Shown here: piece by piece, positions 47,781-60,300 of the stretch
How the letters are laid out: every line of letters starts with the position of its first letter
Numbering within the stretch: the stretch's first letter is position 1
Source of the DNA: Thunnus maccoyii
Taxonomy: Eukaryota > Chordata > Actinopteri > Scombriformes > Scombridae
NCBI RefSeq assembly: GCF_910596095.1
Contig: NC_056533.1
Location: 37,050,662-37,114,661, forward strand
Direction of reading: 5' to 3'
Length of the DNA: 64,000 nucleotides
The notes under the pieces: generated by a model
What the model saw: only the letters and a program-made list of their open reading frames with translations
Databases searched by the model: none
Told to the model about the DNA's origin: nothing
Translations under genes and position numbers: made by a program

Positions 47781-48893
47781 ATCCCTTTCCATATTATCCA
47801 TATATTATCTTAACCTTGATGGCTTAATTTTTTTTTACTTGTATGCAATTATTATATTGAATAAACACCAGTAACACTGTCTGCTTTTAATTACTAGATA
47901 TTTTTATCATGGTCCCTTATCTACAAGCATAATTTCCCAACTTTTACATTTTTTATATGGAATGATAAACACATAATATAACAATATTGCATAAACATTT
48001 TTTAAATCCTGTTTACAAAACTATATTAAACTGGTGGATCGATTATTTAACAGGGATGGCACTTTATTTGCTTATGAAGAGTCTCCTCACCAGTAAAAAA
48101 ACCCACCTTTCCTTCACGTCTGGGGATTAAGCAGAGATTTTCAGTGCAATCCCTTCCGGTATGCTGCTTAGGCAACAACCAGTTAAGGGTTAATCTTACC
48201 CTTTATCCCACTGCACACTGCTTTTCTCTGTGACTTACTTCTTTTGTGTCTTTTTTCCCATTTAGACTAGTGAGCTACAGGAGAAATAACACAAAAGAGA
48301 CTGAATGCATTCGTACAAGGAACATAGACTCCAACATTAAATATCACAAACATCAAAAATGAAGACAAGATGTGCAGCATCTGTGTCAAACATCCAGCTA
48401 CTCCTTATACCCTATAAAAATAAGAAAAATAAAACAAATAAAAATAAAAGAGAAGAGAGAAAAAAGATGAACATGATAAAATTATTATCATGTGTTTCAT
48501 CCAGTACCCAGTGTAGAGACTGTGCTGTTGTTGTTGTTGTTTTATTATTGTTGTTTTATTCTTGTCGTTACAATAAATGGAATAAAATGAAAAAATTGTG
48601 AATAATATATTCCTTAAAATGTTTTTGCTCTTATGCAATCATTATCTACTCGCAACCAAAATTGAGGAACCTTCTTTTCAACCTTTTTTTTTTTTAGTTC
48701 AGCAAAGATACACCTAAAAAATCAGGGAATATGCTGACATAAATCATTCCTTTTGTTGTAGATCCCGAGAGACTGTAGTTCATTTATGTTAATATGGCCT
48801 TTTTGTGAGAGTTTTTTAAAATAACTTTGGTGCAAATTCTCAGTTCAGAGTTCTCAGCTGTATATTTCTAATTGGCTGAATTTCATATTCAAA

Positions 48894-49191
48894 AATACAC
48901 ACACTAAAATCATTGGTTTAAATTTTACCCAGTTTGGATCAATACACCGTAGATATAATACTGGATTAATGTTACCTGAGAGCCACCCAAGACAAAAGGT
49001 CATTTTGAGGCAGTTTTAGTGTTATTTTTTATTTTACTGTTGGGTTATTTATCCAAACTAAACATTGTTTTGTACAAGATGTAGTACAAAATAACAAATC
49101 GCCACTGAGGAAAGTCAACCCAATGTTGTATTGGTGCTATATTAACCCAAACTGGATAAAAAAAATTCAAACCAGTGATTTTTAGTGTGCA
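48894..49191. mobile_element. MITE with ~40-bp inverted ends starting CACTAAAA
   Basis: The left end (cacactaaaatcattggttt, then acccagtttgg) is mirrored at the right by 'ccaaactggat' and aaaccagtgatttttagtgtg. About 295 bp, noncoding. The CACTA start hints at the CACTA/EnSpm group, but no convincing short target duplication was found. Confidence 0.62.
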
Positions 49192-49660
49192 AATTTACAA
49201 GTATAATGCCTAAATTCATGGTATTAACAATGGAGGAGTACTTTTATTTTAAATACTTTTAAGTACATTAAGTACATGCAGGACTTCAAAGGTGAAATAT
49301 GTAGGAATTATGTAAGAATTTTAATTTAAAACATTCGAAAATTAACTAAAATTATCAACAGAATATGAAGAAATAACAGTTTTGACATTATGTCAAAGAC
49401 GTCTCTGTATTGTGTTGCAGAGATATCTATTGAAGTTAGCATGCTAACCAGCTAGCCCCGGCCGATCCTGTCTTGTAATACCATTTTGTACCTCAAGAGG
49501 CGACAGTGAGTCACTGTAGTGTCCAGTCTGCCCTCAGTCCAACATGAGAGGATGAAGAAGTAGCACTTCGTCTTCTAGGTTAGATTTATTCAAGGAAACG
49601 TTAGCTCAGTGTTATGCTCTGTGTTCTATGAATTGATATTGCTGTCATACTTGGTCAAAG

Positions 49661-50163
49661 CATGGATGTATAAAGAGAACTGGATACAGCGTCGGAGGCG
49701 GGGCCTGTTCATTCCTATGAAAGTTGATCAGTGGCGCATGAAGCCAAAAAACACGACTTCTCGGTATGAAAGTACCCGGATCTTCCGCATTGTGCGGCCC
49801 ATAGAGCATGCGCACTAGTGACTTTCACTGGCCGAGTCAGCTACTTCTGGTTTAGCCCTCCGGCTAACTTGAATGGGGATAAAACAATTCAGTCATACGG
49901 CTCTTCTAGGCTTTTGAAATGTGATTGAACCTAACGGATTTAATTCTGATAGCGAGACGAGTCATTTCGCGGAGGTTGTGACGCTCAGAAAAATGTATCC
50001 GCTGATTTACAGACGTCTCTTTCACAATGTAAGTCTATGGGAAAAAGTCTTTTTGGGCCAGTGTGCATCACATGACGTTGTAATTACACGGTTTGGCCTC
50101 TATGTCAAATTTGCTTCAAAGCCTGGTGCTCTTCCTGTATCCAGTTCTCTTTATACATCCATG
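49661..50163. mobile_element. MITE family A, copy 2, perfect 28-bp inverted repeats and 8-bp TSD
   Basis: The inverted repeats at 49661-49688 and 50136-50163 are identical over 28 bp, beginning CATGGATGTATAAAGAGAAC. It is flanked by an exact 8-bp duplication, ggtcaaag, at 49653-49660 and 50164-50171. 503 bp, no transposase. This is the best-preserved of three copies and shows how the family ends. Confidence 0.93.
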
Positions 50164-50406
50164 GGTCAAAGTCCTTGTTACCTGGTTTGCTAGCTAACAG
50201 AGCACTGATAATGCACTATTGATAACGTAGCATAGCGTAGTGTAACAGACACCCCAACTTTCTGGTGATTTAAGAGGTATGTGGTGGAGAAAGGACTTAC
50301 AGCTAAGTTGGAAAGCTCTGTACATTTCCACACATACTCTCTGTTGACAATTCTGTGTCCGGTGGATGGAGCAGCTCCCTCGGTAATGGTTTTTAAAGTT
50401 AGTTAT

Positions 50407-50674
50407 AGGGCTGCTCTACATTAATCAATTAGTTTTTTGGTCCATAAAATGTCAGAAAGTAGTGAAACATGTCAATCGCTAGCCCAAGGTGACGTCTTCA
50501 AATGTCTTATCTGTCACAGAAGACTAAAGAAACCAGAAAATATTCACTTTTAAGAAGCTGAAATCAAAGAATTCTGACCTATTTTTCTTTCAACAATGAC
50601 TCATAACAATCAATCAATTATCAAAATAGTTGGCAATAAATTTAATAGTTGTCAACTAATTGTTGCAGCTCTGG
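50407..50674. mobile_element. hAT-type MITE ('agggctgc' family)
   Basis: Begins agggctgctctacattaatc and ends 'aactaattgttgcagctct'. The flanks ttagttat and gtagttat match 7 of 8. Interior 'gacgtcttcaaatgtctt' and 'aagaagctgaaatcaaagaa' are shared with degraded copies at 6500, 41196 and 45060. Confidence 0.7.
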
Positions 50675-50687
50675 GTAGTTATTTTGT

Positions 50688-51010
50688 TTGAGTCTTTGTT
50701 TCTTAGAGGAGGAGTTCAGTCACATTAATAATTGTCTTATTAATTTTGTTTATTTGGCACAAACACTTTGTCCCGTCCTTCCTCTTTTTATTGTCTACAT
50801 AAATACTCTTAATTGTCAAATAAATGCGACACATGTTCTGTTGGTCCTCCATTATTTTGTCTTTGCTGTTCATTTTGTTCTGGATGTCATGGTTCCCCAT
50901 CAATCAAAGACCAATTAATCATTTAATCTAAAAAAAAAGAAGTTGATAAAAGTCATCTAATGTTCAGTTTGAGTCCTTAGCTGAAAGCTGATCAGACTAT
51001 AAACTGACTG
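50688..51010 (+). repeat. Block upstream of the ZP gene, repeated at 55060-55430
   Basis: Shares 'ggcacaaacactttgtc', 'ttctgttg', 'ttttgtctttg', 'ttctggatgtc' and 'tataaactgactgt' in the same order and orientation with 55060-55430. Either a dispersed repeat or a relic of local duplication of the ZP gene's 5' flank. Confidence 0.65.
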
Positions 51011-51385
51011 TGACTCTAAAGCTTGACCTAAAGTCGAGGAATAAACTATCTATCTACCTTCATTGCTTCACAGTCCATTCATAAAATCAGCCAGGAACAA
51101 AAAGAAAGTGTCAAGGTCGTAAGAATAAAATGTTAAATTAGTTTAGAGTGACGTGCTTCAGGTTTCAGGGCTCTCGTGACTCGAATGTCCTTCGACACGG
51201 AATCTGTTCTCATAATTGATAACTTGAGATCTTTAAGCTATTTGTTATGGATAACATAAATGTTTAGAGCTTAGCTCAGATCTGGTTAGTCCTGTTGGGT
51301 GAATTCTGGAGGGAAACGCCTCTCACACCTCTGACATTGAAACTGACTGCACAAGCTTTTGCACGAACACATTCTGTGAGACATC

Positions 51386-54300
51386 ATGGCGGCAGGTGCC
51401 ACTCTCCTGCTGCTGGCCGCCTTACTGGGAATTACTCACGGCTTTTATGGAGATAGCATCAGTTTCATGCCTCCACAGAAGAACAAGGACGGGACATTTA
51501 AGGTACAGTATTATTATTATTTTATACATTTAGTATCTGTCATTACCTTCTTTAAGTTTTCATGTTTATCATAACTTTATTAAACCAAACAGAAAAGTGA
51601 TAACATTGGAGGCATGCCAGAGGAGTAAAATGAAATTTGATAAGCCTACCAGCCAGGATTTAATTTATTGTTATTTCATATTTTAGTGATGCTGTTTGAA
51701 AAAAAAAATCTCTTCCTGAGTAAACTTTGTTAGAATCAGAGAAATGACTCTACTAATAATGAATATGCATAATGAAAGAGAAAATAAAGAGGGGAAAAAA
51801 GGACACAATTTATAATCTATAATCTATAAAAATAGATTAAAAAAAGAACACTATTGAATAGCAAGTCTAAATAAGTGACCTGGTTTTTTAAAGGTGTCCG
51901 TCTGAAGTTCAGGTTCAGTTTCAAAGTTTAGGAGCCACAACTTCAAAAGGCTTGTCAGGAGACAACAGTGCTGCTTGTTTACGTGTCAATCATACCTGAC
52001 ATGTAGTATTTATGGACCGGCTTTTACAAAACTGTGTGGGATTTTAACGCACTACAGCTCTATTTTATAAAAAAAGAATCCAGATTGACTGGATCAACTT
52101 AACAGTTTTCATGTCACTGTTTTCTTTCACACTGTTTCTTCTTTTTAAATATTGTATTTATTCTAAACATATATGTCAAACATACAAAACACAATAATCA
52201 AAAAGATGACAATAGTCACAACAAAACAAAACAAAACCAAACCAAAAAAATGAAAATTATAACTCCTAACGGTGCGCAGTTTAGCCACATTTAAGTCTCA
52301 ACTAATAAAAAATCCTCCATGACGATCATTATCAGGAAATCCATAATCGCAAATGTTAATTTTTCCATAGATAACGAGCTTCAAAGTCATTGTAGTCACT
52401 GATTGAAGGATGGCTTTAGCATCTTTTTCCAGCACACAGCAATTGTATATTTAGCATGAAGATAATAAAAATATACCATCTTTTTCTTCTCACGACTCAA
52501 GTTGCATACAGTAGGAAATATACCAAGAAAACATAATTAATAAAGTGGATCACTTTCCTCCAGAAATCTTGGTCTAATGTCTCTTTATCTTTGTTACATT
52601 TAATGCATTGATCTGGAATATTAGGATTGAACTTGTAGTAGTTTACAAGGAATAATATTTCGCTGTATTTTTCCTGCAGGTGACCTTCCATCACAGACAG
52701 AACGGCAGGAGCAGCTGTCCAGCGGTGTCATCATCCTACACATGTGAGAGCGGTGTGTGCAAGAGCATCGATCAGGCAAGTGTCCTGCTGACGGACCAGA
52801 ACGGCACAGGCCAAGGCAGGTGGTGCCAGTCCGAGGGAGGCACGACGGCGACCATCTCGACCAATAAAACAACCTTTACTCTCAGGTAAGCCCAGGCCGC
52901 AGGGACACAACTCTTCTGTCTTTTTACTAAGCTCTGATTTAGGCTTCGATCCCGTAGACATCAGGGTGTTTTCATCTGTTGGGTGAAGCCGAGCTGCAGT
53001 TCAGGTGTCTGTTCTCTATGATCATATTGGTAAGTGTGAGATACAGTAGCATTAGGAAGTTAATATCATTTCTTTATTATTAACAGGGACAATACAGGAA
53101 GATGTTGTTACATACAGATAAGCAATACAACAGATGTATGTTGGGTGTCTAGCTGAAGCTGATTTGGAGCCCTGGTCCCTGGTTAGGCCTTTAAAACTAT
53201 ATTAAACAGATGAAATAATAAAACAGACTTGTATGCACAAGTCTCCTGTGTGTAAATTAAAGGATAAGTTCACAATTTTTCAAAAGTCAGGTTCCCAAAC
53301 GAAGATTGAAGCAGGTTTTGCTCTCTGTAGTAATTCCTCCTCTTCATACTGGCTATTATTAAAAGATTTTAATCAAAGGGAGGGACAAAATCTGTCTTGT
53401 TTTGTGCAAAAAAATGCATTTAAAAGTTGATGTGAAGCTTATATGAGGCTTCAGCAGTCTGAGTTAGTCATATCAAATGGATATCTGACACATTTACAGT
53501 CTTTTTAGCATCAAATTCCCTCTTTGCGTTTCCCCGGACAGTGTTTCCCTGTTGAGCTGCAGGTGGAAGTGTAGTAACAAAAAGAGGGACTTTCCAAATT
53601 ACAGGGCCTACATTTGGAACTTATTTATAGCATTTAGCAGGTGATATATTTGGTGAAAATATACACCACAACAGATGTAATTACACTACAAAATCTTGAC
53701 ATTAACGTAGGCCTTTGACTCACCTTCCTCCTTCTTAACGTCCACCAGAACGCACCTCATCTCAGACTGATAGATGCCGGACCGGTATAAAGATATGGTG
53801 GATGGAGTGAATATACATTTACAGTCTTTTTAGCATCAAATTCCCTCTTTGTGTTTCCTCGGACAGTGTTTCCCTGTTGAGCTGCAGGTGGAAGAATAGT
53901 TACAAAAAGAGGGACTTTGGCACTAAAAAGTCTGTAACGTTGAAAGATATCTACTTGATTTAACTCATTTGGACGGTTGAAGCTTCATATTAGCTTCAGA
54001 TGAACTTTTAAATACATTTTTGCACAAATTTGTGGATTTTGTCCTCCATCACTTACATTGTAAGGTCATTATGAAGGGATCTTCTAATGGTCAGTATGAA
54101 CAGGAGGAATGATTACAACAAGAAAAGCATGTTTTAATATTCATTTAGGCTCCTGACTGTTGGTTAAAGACTGATTTGAAAAATTGTGAAGCAATTCTTT
54201 AACATATACAGTAGGTGTAAGTGTGTATATAGTACGTAGCCAAAGATTTAACAAGTGAATCTGATCAGAAGCTGTTCAGCGTTCACATCTTTGTTGAAGC

Positions 54301-57300
54301 CGCTGTTTGACTTGGCCAAAGTTCAATCAAAGTATGACATATGGAGGCTCATGTCGGTGGCCAAATAGCTGTCAAGAAGACAATCAAAGAAGATTAACAG
54401 CCTAAAGGAAGTGTTCATTGTTATCTGAAAAGAAATCAAAGTCATTATGTGCTCAGCTTATTAAAACACAGAGCAAATAAAACACTGCGATGTGCACGTG
54501 CAGCATTTTTAAAAGTTACAAAGTGCTTCACAGTCAGAAAAAAACAATACATACCACAACAATAAAATATCAGAAATTATTTAACAATTTAAAGAAAAAA
54601 AAGACAATTTAGGAGATTTAAATGAAGTTACTGAGTAAATTTCAACGCCTGTTCCAGCGTCATAGAGAATAAGATCAAGACAATACATGCAGAGCCGCAG
54701 CTATAACTGGAGATAATTATATATTTATTGAAAATTGGCAGTGCAGGGATGACATGAAGAGGAGTTTATAGTCAGTTAAACACATATTCCAGGTTTTTGT
54801 AAGGCTAATCCTAATATTTTTTTATACTTTATTCTTCATATTTGACTGTTTCTAGGCAGCAACTATATAAGTTAAAAGTGAATTTATACTCTCCAGCAGA
54901 ATAACACCTGTAAGTGTAAAAACTGCTTTGAAACAACATTTAAATCATAATGTAAATTCAGAAAATATAACAGAATAGTTTAATGAATTAACAAAATGTG
55001 AAAATTTGTGATTTAAAAAAAAAAAAACTTAAAAAACTTTTACAGAGTTTATTTGGTGACTTGTCAAAGATGTCTGTCAGGTTTTGGTTTTCTAAAGGAA
55101 AAGTTCAGTCATGTTATTTTTTGTCTCATTAATCTTGTTTATTTTGGCACAAACACTTTGTCATTGTTCCCAACTACATATATAAATATTGTAAATAATT
55201 ATTGCACATTTTCTGTTGATCCTTCACTACTTTGTCTTTGTCTGTTCATCCAGTTCTGGATGTCGGTGGTTCCACATCAACCAGAACCAACCAGGAAAAC
55301 TTTCACCGATGACAAATTAATCACTTAATCTGTAAAAAAGAAATTTAAATTAAATAAAATAATAAAATAAAATTAATCTAGTGCTCAATCTGAGTCCTGA
55401 GTCAGAATATAAACTGACTGTTTATAGGGTTCTGGGTTTTTTTTAAGGATATCGTGATATTTTTTAGACTTTATTCTTCACATTTGACAGGCGAACAAAT
55501 ATATAAATTAAAAGTAATTTACACTCTCAAACAGAATAAAAATGAAAGTGTAAAGACGGTGACTTGTGAGAAATGTCTTGGGTGCGGTTCTGCTGTGAGA
55601 ACTTGGACTCAGTAGTCACACCTTTGAGGAGAGACTCTCCCTCTCTGCCTTCATCCAACCTAACCATCACCAGGTGTTAAATAAGCAGGTGTCGAGCGCA
55701 TAAATCAATGATTGAACAATTCAAAGACGAGGCTTTGAGGCAGGTAAATGCGGTTATCGGATGCAGTGAGCAGTGAGTGATGTTTTTGATTTATTAGCAA
55801 ACTGTCAGTATGCAAAACACATCCAGAAGGACTCACAGCGCTGTGGAACGCTCCCTTCTAAAACTTATTTTTTTTAATTAGATTAGAAAAAGAACATTTA
55901 ACAGACAATTAGAGGCCAAACTGGCTCCTCATCAGGCAAAGAGTAGCAATGTTTTGGTCAATGTTTTTTTTTTTATCAAGCTGGTTATCTTCAAACGTTA
56001 AATATTCTGCTGTAAAGAACACATTTCACTGTACAGGATTCTCATCTATTAACATTTTGCTTGATAGTTCAGGTCTGATTTAATATACATTATATATCAT
56101 TCAACTGCAGTGGGTTGTGTTGTGTTTCAAACTATAGACTAGGGGTGTGCCCGAATACAAATACATCATTCGGCAAAGCACAAATAGTGGGATTTTTTTA
56201 TGAATATTTGTTTCATACAAATATTTTTTTAAAAATTTTCGGGAAGAAAAAAAACATGTTAAATACCAGTGAGCAGGTCAGTTATAATCTCTATCTCAGT
56301 GTCTCTCCTCTGCTCTGCTGTTATGTCTATCAGCAGGTCTCAATGAGGGGAGTCACATCCACCTGTTACATGACGCATATTTCTTAATTTGGACATCACT
56401 TTAATTTTCATCTTTAATTTTTTAAAATTAAAAATGTAATAAAAACAAAAACAGGATTTTTAAGCCTCTTTCCACTTTTATTCGAATACAAATACAAATA
56501 ATTTTGCTGCCTCAATAAATACAGATACAAATACAAATAATGGACTCTCTGCACATCCCTAGTATATACAGTACAGTATGGGCTATATTTTTTATATTTG
56601 CTGTATAATTATGCAACTTTTTAAATTTCTAATTGGTGATAAAATCCCTTTTTTGTGGGATCAATTCTTATTTATTTCCATTTAAAATCTGAACTGAAGT
56701 CCAACATGCCTTTTTTATGTATTTTCTGTGTGGAAATTCATTATACAAAGTTTTGGGCAAAATATTATAAAAGTATATAGACCGGGGGTTCAATTTTAAA
56801 CTTATAAAAAATGTATAAAATTTGTATTTTAAAACAACACTACTACATTTTTGACTTGTAATTCACAAACAAATATAAACATTAGTGAAAAGTCCAAAAA
56901 TGACTACAAATCTGTGAAGCAAAACTTTGTTTTCTCTTATTTCCTCTCCCATGAATGGTGACTCAAGAAGGGGCCTGAACCCTAGGTTGGAAACCACTGG
57001 ACTGAAATACTACTTAAGTACAGTTTACTAAGTACATTTTGCTAATCTGTACTTTTACTTGAGTGGGATTTTCAATGCAGGCCTTGTACTTGTAATTGAG
57101 TATTTTTACATTAATCTGTTGGTACTTTTACTTAAGTAAAGGTCAATCAGAATACTTCTTTCACTGCTGATTGGTGGATACAGTGTCAATATATTAATAC
57201 TGTATATTTACGAGTCGTAACATATTCCACCTCCTTCTTTTCAGGGAGTCCGGTTGCTGCTGGGTGTCTAATGTGAACGGAAAGACAAACTGGACGGCTG

Positions 57301-60300
57301 ATGCACAGTTGGACCTGGGAACTCGATCAGACACGCGCGCCCTCAACAGCTGTCCCGTAACAACAACAGTGTCTTCTCTACGGTACAAACCTCTCATTTA
57401 AAACTGGGATTAAAATATGAAAATAGCAGAGCACAAATACCATCAGTGAGATATATTTGTCAACGCGAATGGAATAACCAGAATAGAACAAAAACATTGA
57501 CGTTTTGAAGATATTTTTGACCAAAGCAGCATCATTATTCTTCTCTTTTGTCTATTTACATCCTCTACACTATTTCTCTGTTCAAACACTATAAATATGT
57601 TTTATTTACAGATAATGTACAGATGGATAACACTGGTACAGACCTGAAAGTAACATACATACATAAGTTGCATCATACAATATTTGCTAGACATGACTTC
57701 CCCTAAATTTACATTTTAAAGGTTAGGTGACATAGCATCCTATTTAAGTTATCAATTGAGACAGGCTTTGACCGAATTGTGCCTTAAATGTACAGTACTG
57801 TAAGATATGATAATTATAATTACTCCCATGTGAGGATAAAGATGGCTGTCTTGTAACAATGGACTGTAATGAAAGTTTTTTTGTTTTCTTCCTCCTTGAT
57901 TTTAAAATGTATTTAAAGTTTCCCTTCACTCAAAAAATGTCTTTTGCTTCTTGTTCCTTCACTTGGATGTTTGAACTTCAAAGTTTCTCTGAGTTCACCT
58001 TAAATCTAAATTTAACACGTGAACCTTTGAGCAGGATTTGTGACATCACAAACTAATTTGGAGCCAGTCGTGGTCCAGCATGCAACTTGTCCATATCAGA
58101 CAGTATTAGTATTTAAATATTATATATTTATTAGTATTCAAAGTGGAATATTTATATATGTAACATGTCTGGAGGGAAGCTTTAAGTATTCATTATTTAT
58201 TATTTCTGTAATTCAAATAGTTGTCAAAAACAAGACACCAAGGGGTCCAAATGTTTTCAAAACTGCTTCAAGAAACCTATCATGTTTTATTAAAAATCAT
58301 TGCTAAATGTATGGATCTGACAATGATGAAGTATTGTAAAGTATTTTTGTGGAATGGTTAAAGCTTTTGAACTGTTTTTTTATTTTTATTTTTTATAATG
58401 ACTTCATGTACCAGTGTGATGTTCTAACCTGCAGTGTGTTTTCATGCAGGGCTCCTCAGAACTGTTTTTCAAGGCTTCATCTTCTGGCTCACGATACAGA
58501 GGGAGATAATGTGAGATGCAGCTTTCCTGCAGACGCTGCGGTTCACTCCAACATTACTCTGGATGAGGTAATCAATGCATGTCAAGTGGTAAATGTGCAG
58601 CGCTAACAGGAGCTGTAATGATAAAATGATGATGTTAGGCTCCTTAATCTGCATATCAGATTATTTGCATTTATCGGATATTTTTTAACCCTTTAACATC
58701 CACTCTTTTTATAGAATTTTCACCTATTTGGTACACCCCAATGGAAAAGCTTATAACAGAAGAACTGTAAGGCCATGATGCATATATTAGGCTTCATTTG
58801 ACAAGTGACATCTTCTAGTTTCTGGAAAATGCTTGTTTAGTATGTGGCTAAAACACATACAAAACTACATCAGTTCAAATAAGACTCAAAAAGGTGTTTT
58901 TGGTCCTCGTCTATAATGAGTCATATTTGAATAACAATAACTAGGACATGCTTTATGCCAGAACTATGCAGAACATGATATACCTTCTATATCTTGTCAA
59001 CCTGTATAAAATTCCAGACCTCTAGGCCTCTAACCTTATGGGAGCTAGGGAGTTTTTAGTTTGTGGTGTCACTGGTGTCCCTGAACCTTTCCGATCATCT
59101 CCAATCGGCCAAATTGTGCCATTACTCATTGCTGTGTGATGCTAAACCGCTTGCAACTGGTTTAAGCGGGTTGCCGGCAACCTGGTGGATGTTAAGAGGT
59201 TAATATTACAAATTTATAATATTTCTTGTCTCATGACAGTTTAAGTCAAGAGGTTAGCTGCTCCTTCATATTGATATTAAAGAATAGTGCACTGATTGCT
59301 TTCTACCAAGATCAATATCTAAAGAAATAGAAGCTGATAATCTCCTTGATTTAACTCTTCGTGTCTGCCCAGGCTACGTGCATGCTGACAAGTAGAGGCC
59401 ATATCAACGTCGGTGTCCACGTATTTGAGGTGATGCTGGAGGACTTTCCCACCAAGAACCTCACTTTGACCTACGCAGATGGAACATCTGCGTTTCGGCA
59501 GGCCTCCGATACGACCGCACCACCTCTCTGCAGCATTAAACTGCAGTTCTCACTGGAGAGTAAGTGATACAAATTACAAATCAATGAAAATGTACATTTG
59601 ATGGAGTGACAGAAAAGCAACTTAGTTCAACTCGGTAACAGAAGTTAAAGGGAGTTTTTATTTTGCTCCTCTTTTTGCTGTCAAATAGACTTTACAATTT
59701 CAAACATGCTGCATCTTAAATATTATAAGATATAATATTACAAGAATAAAGGAGTAATTTTATGAGAAAAGAGTCACAAAGTCATGAAAATAAAGTTGTA
59801 ATTTAAGAGAAAACATCATTATTAAATCACAGTTTTATGAGATTGATTTTTTTTTTCTTTTTACAAAATGAATTTTAAAAATTTGTTTGTTTGAAAAAGA
59901 AACCCAAATCACTGATGTCACTTCCTGTCTGGCCTCTGTTTCACTAGTTTATAATCTCAATCTCAGTGCAATCTCTCATTCAGCATTTCTTTCTGAAAAT
60001 ATAAAGAGCGTTCCTGAGGTTTACTTTCCATATACCTGCATCCATTATTCAATTAATTTCAATCCAACTTTATTTAGTCCTATAAGGGCAATTGTATGCA
60101 ACAGATACACACACAGTTGATAGGAAAGAAAGAAAAATGAATGTTAATCACAAAGCTAAAGGGATATAAACTTAAAAACAACTATAGGGGGATTGTTAAA
60201 AATACACTAAAAGGCTGAAAGCTTAAGAAACTACATGAGGAATTGTTGTTTTGAATTGTTATTGTCAATCAGGGGAATGAGCCTTAAGTAGCCCTGCTGA

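Larger units (their letters stand above)
46856..51385. other. Intergenic stretch between divergent arfgap2 and the ZP gene
   Basis: Holds a degraded dispersed repeat (47608-47780), a MITE at about 48894-49191, the family A MITE at 49661 and a hAT MITE at 50407. A block at 50688-51010 is repeated in the ZP gene's second intron. The longest ORFs lie in these repeats or in simple sequence. No additional gene is supported. Confidence 0.6.

Noticed and set aside
50703..50918. Overlapping ORFs on both strands upstream of the ZP gene
   Set aside because: They fall in a diverged repeated block also present at 55060 and are AT-rich without protein character.
53258..54203. Two unrelated repeats side by side
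   Set aside because: The inverted outer ends and shared centre show one element of the foldback family with an internal duplication.
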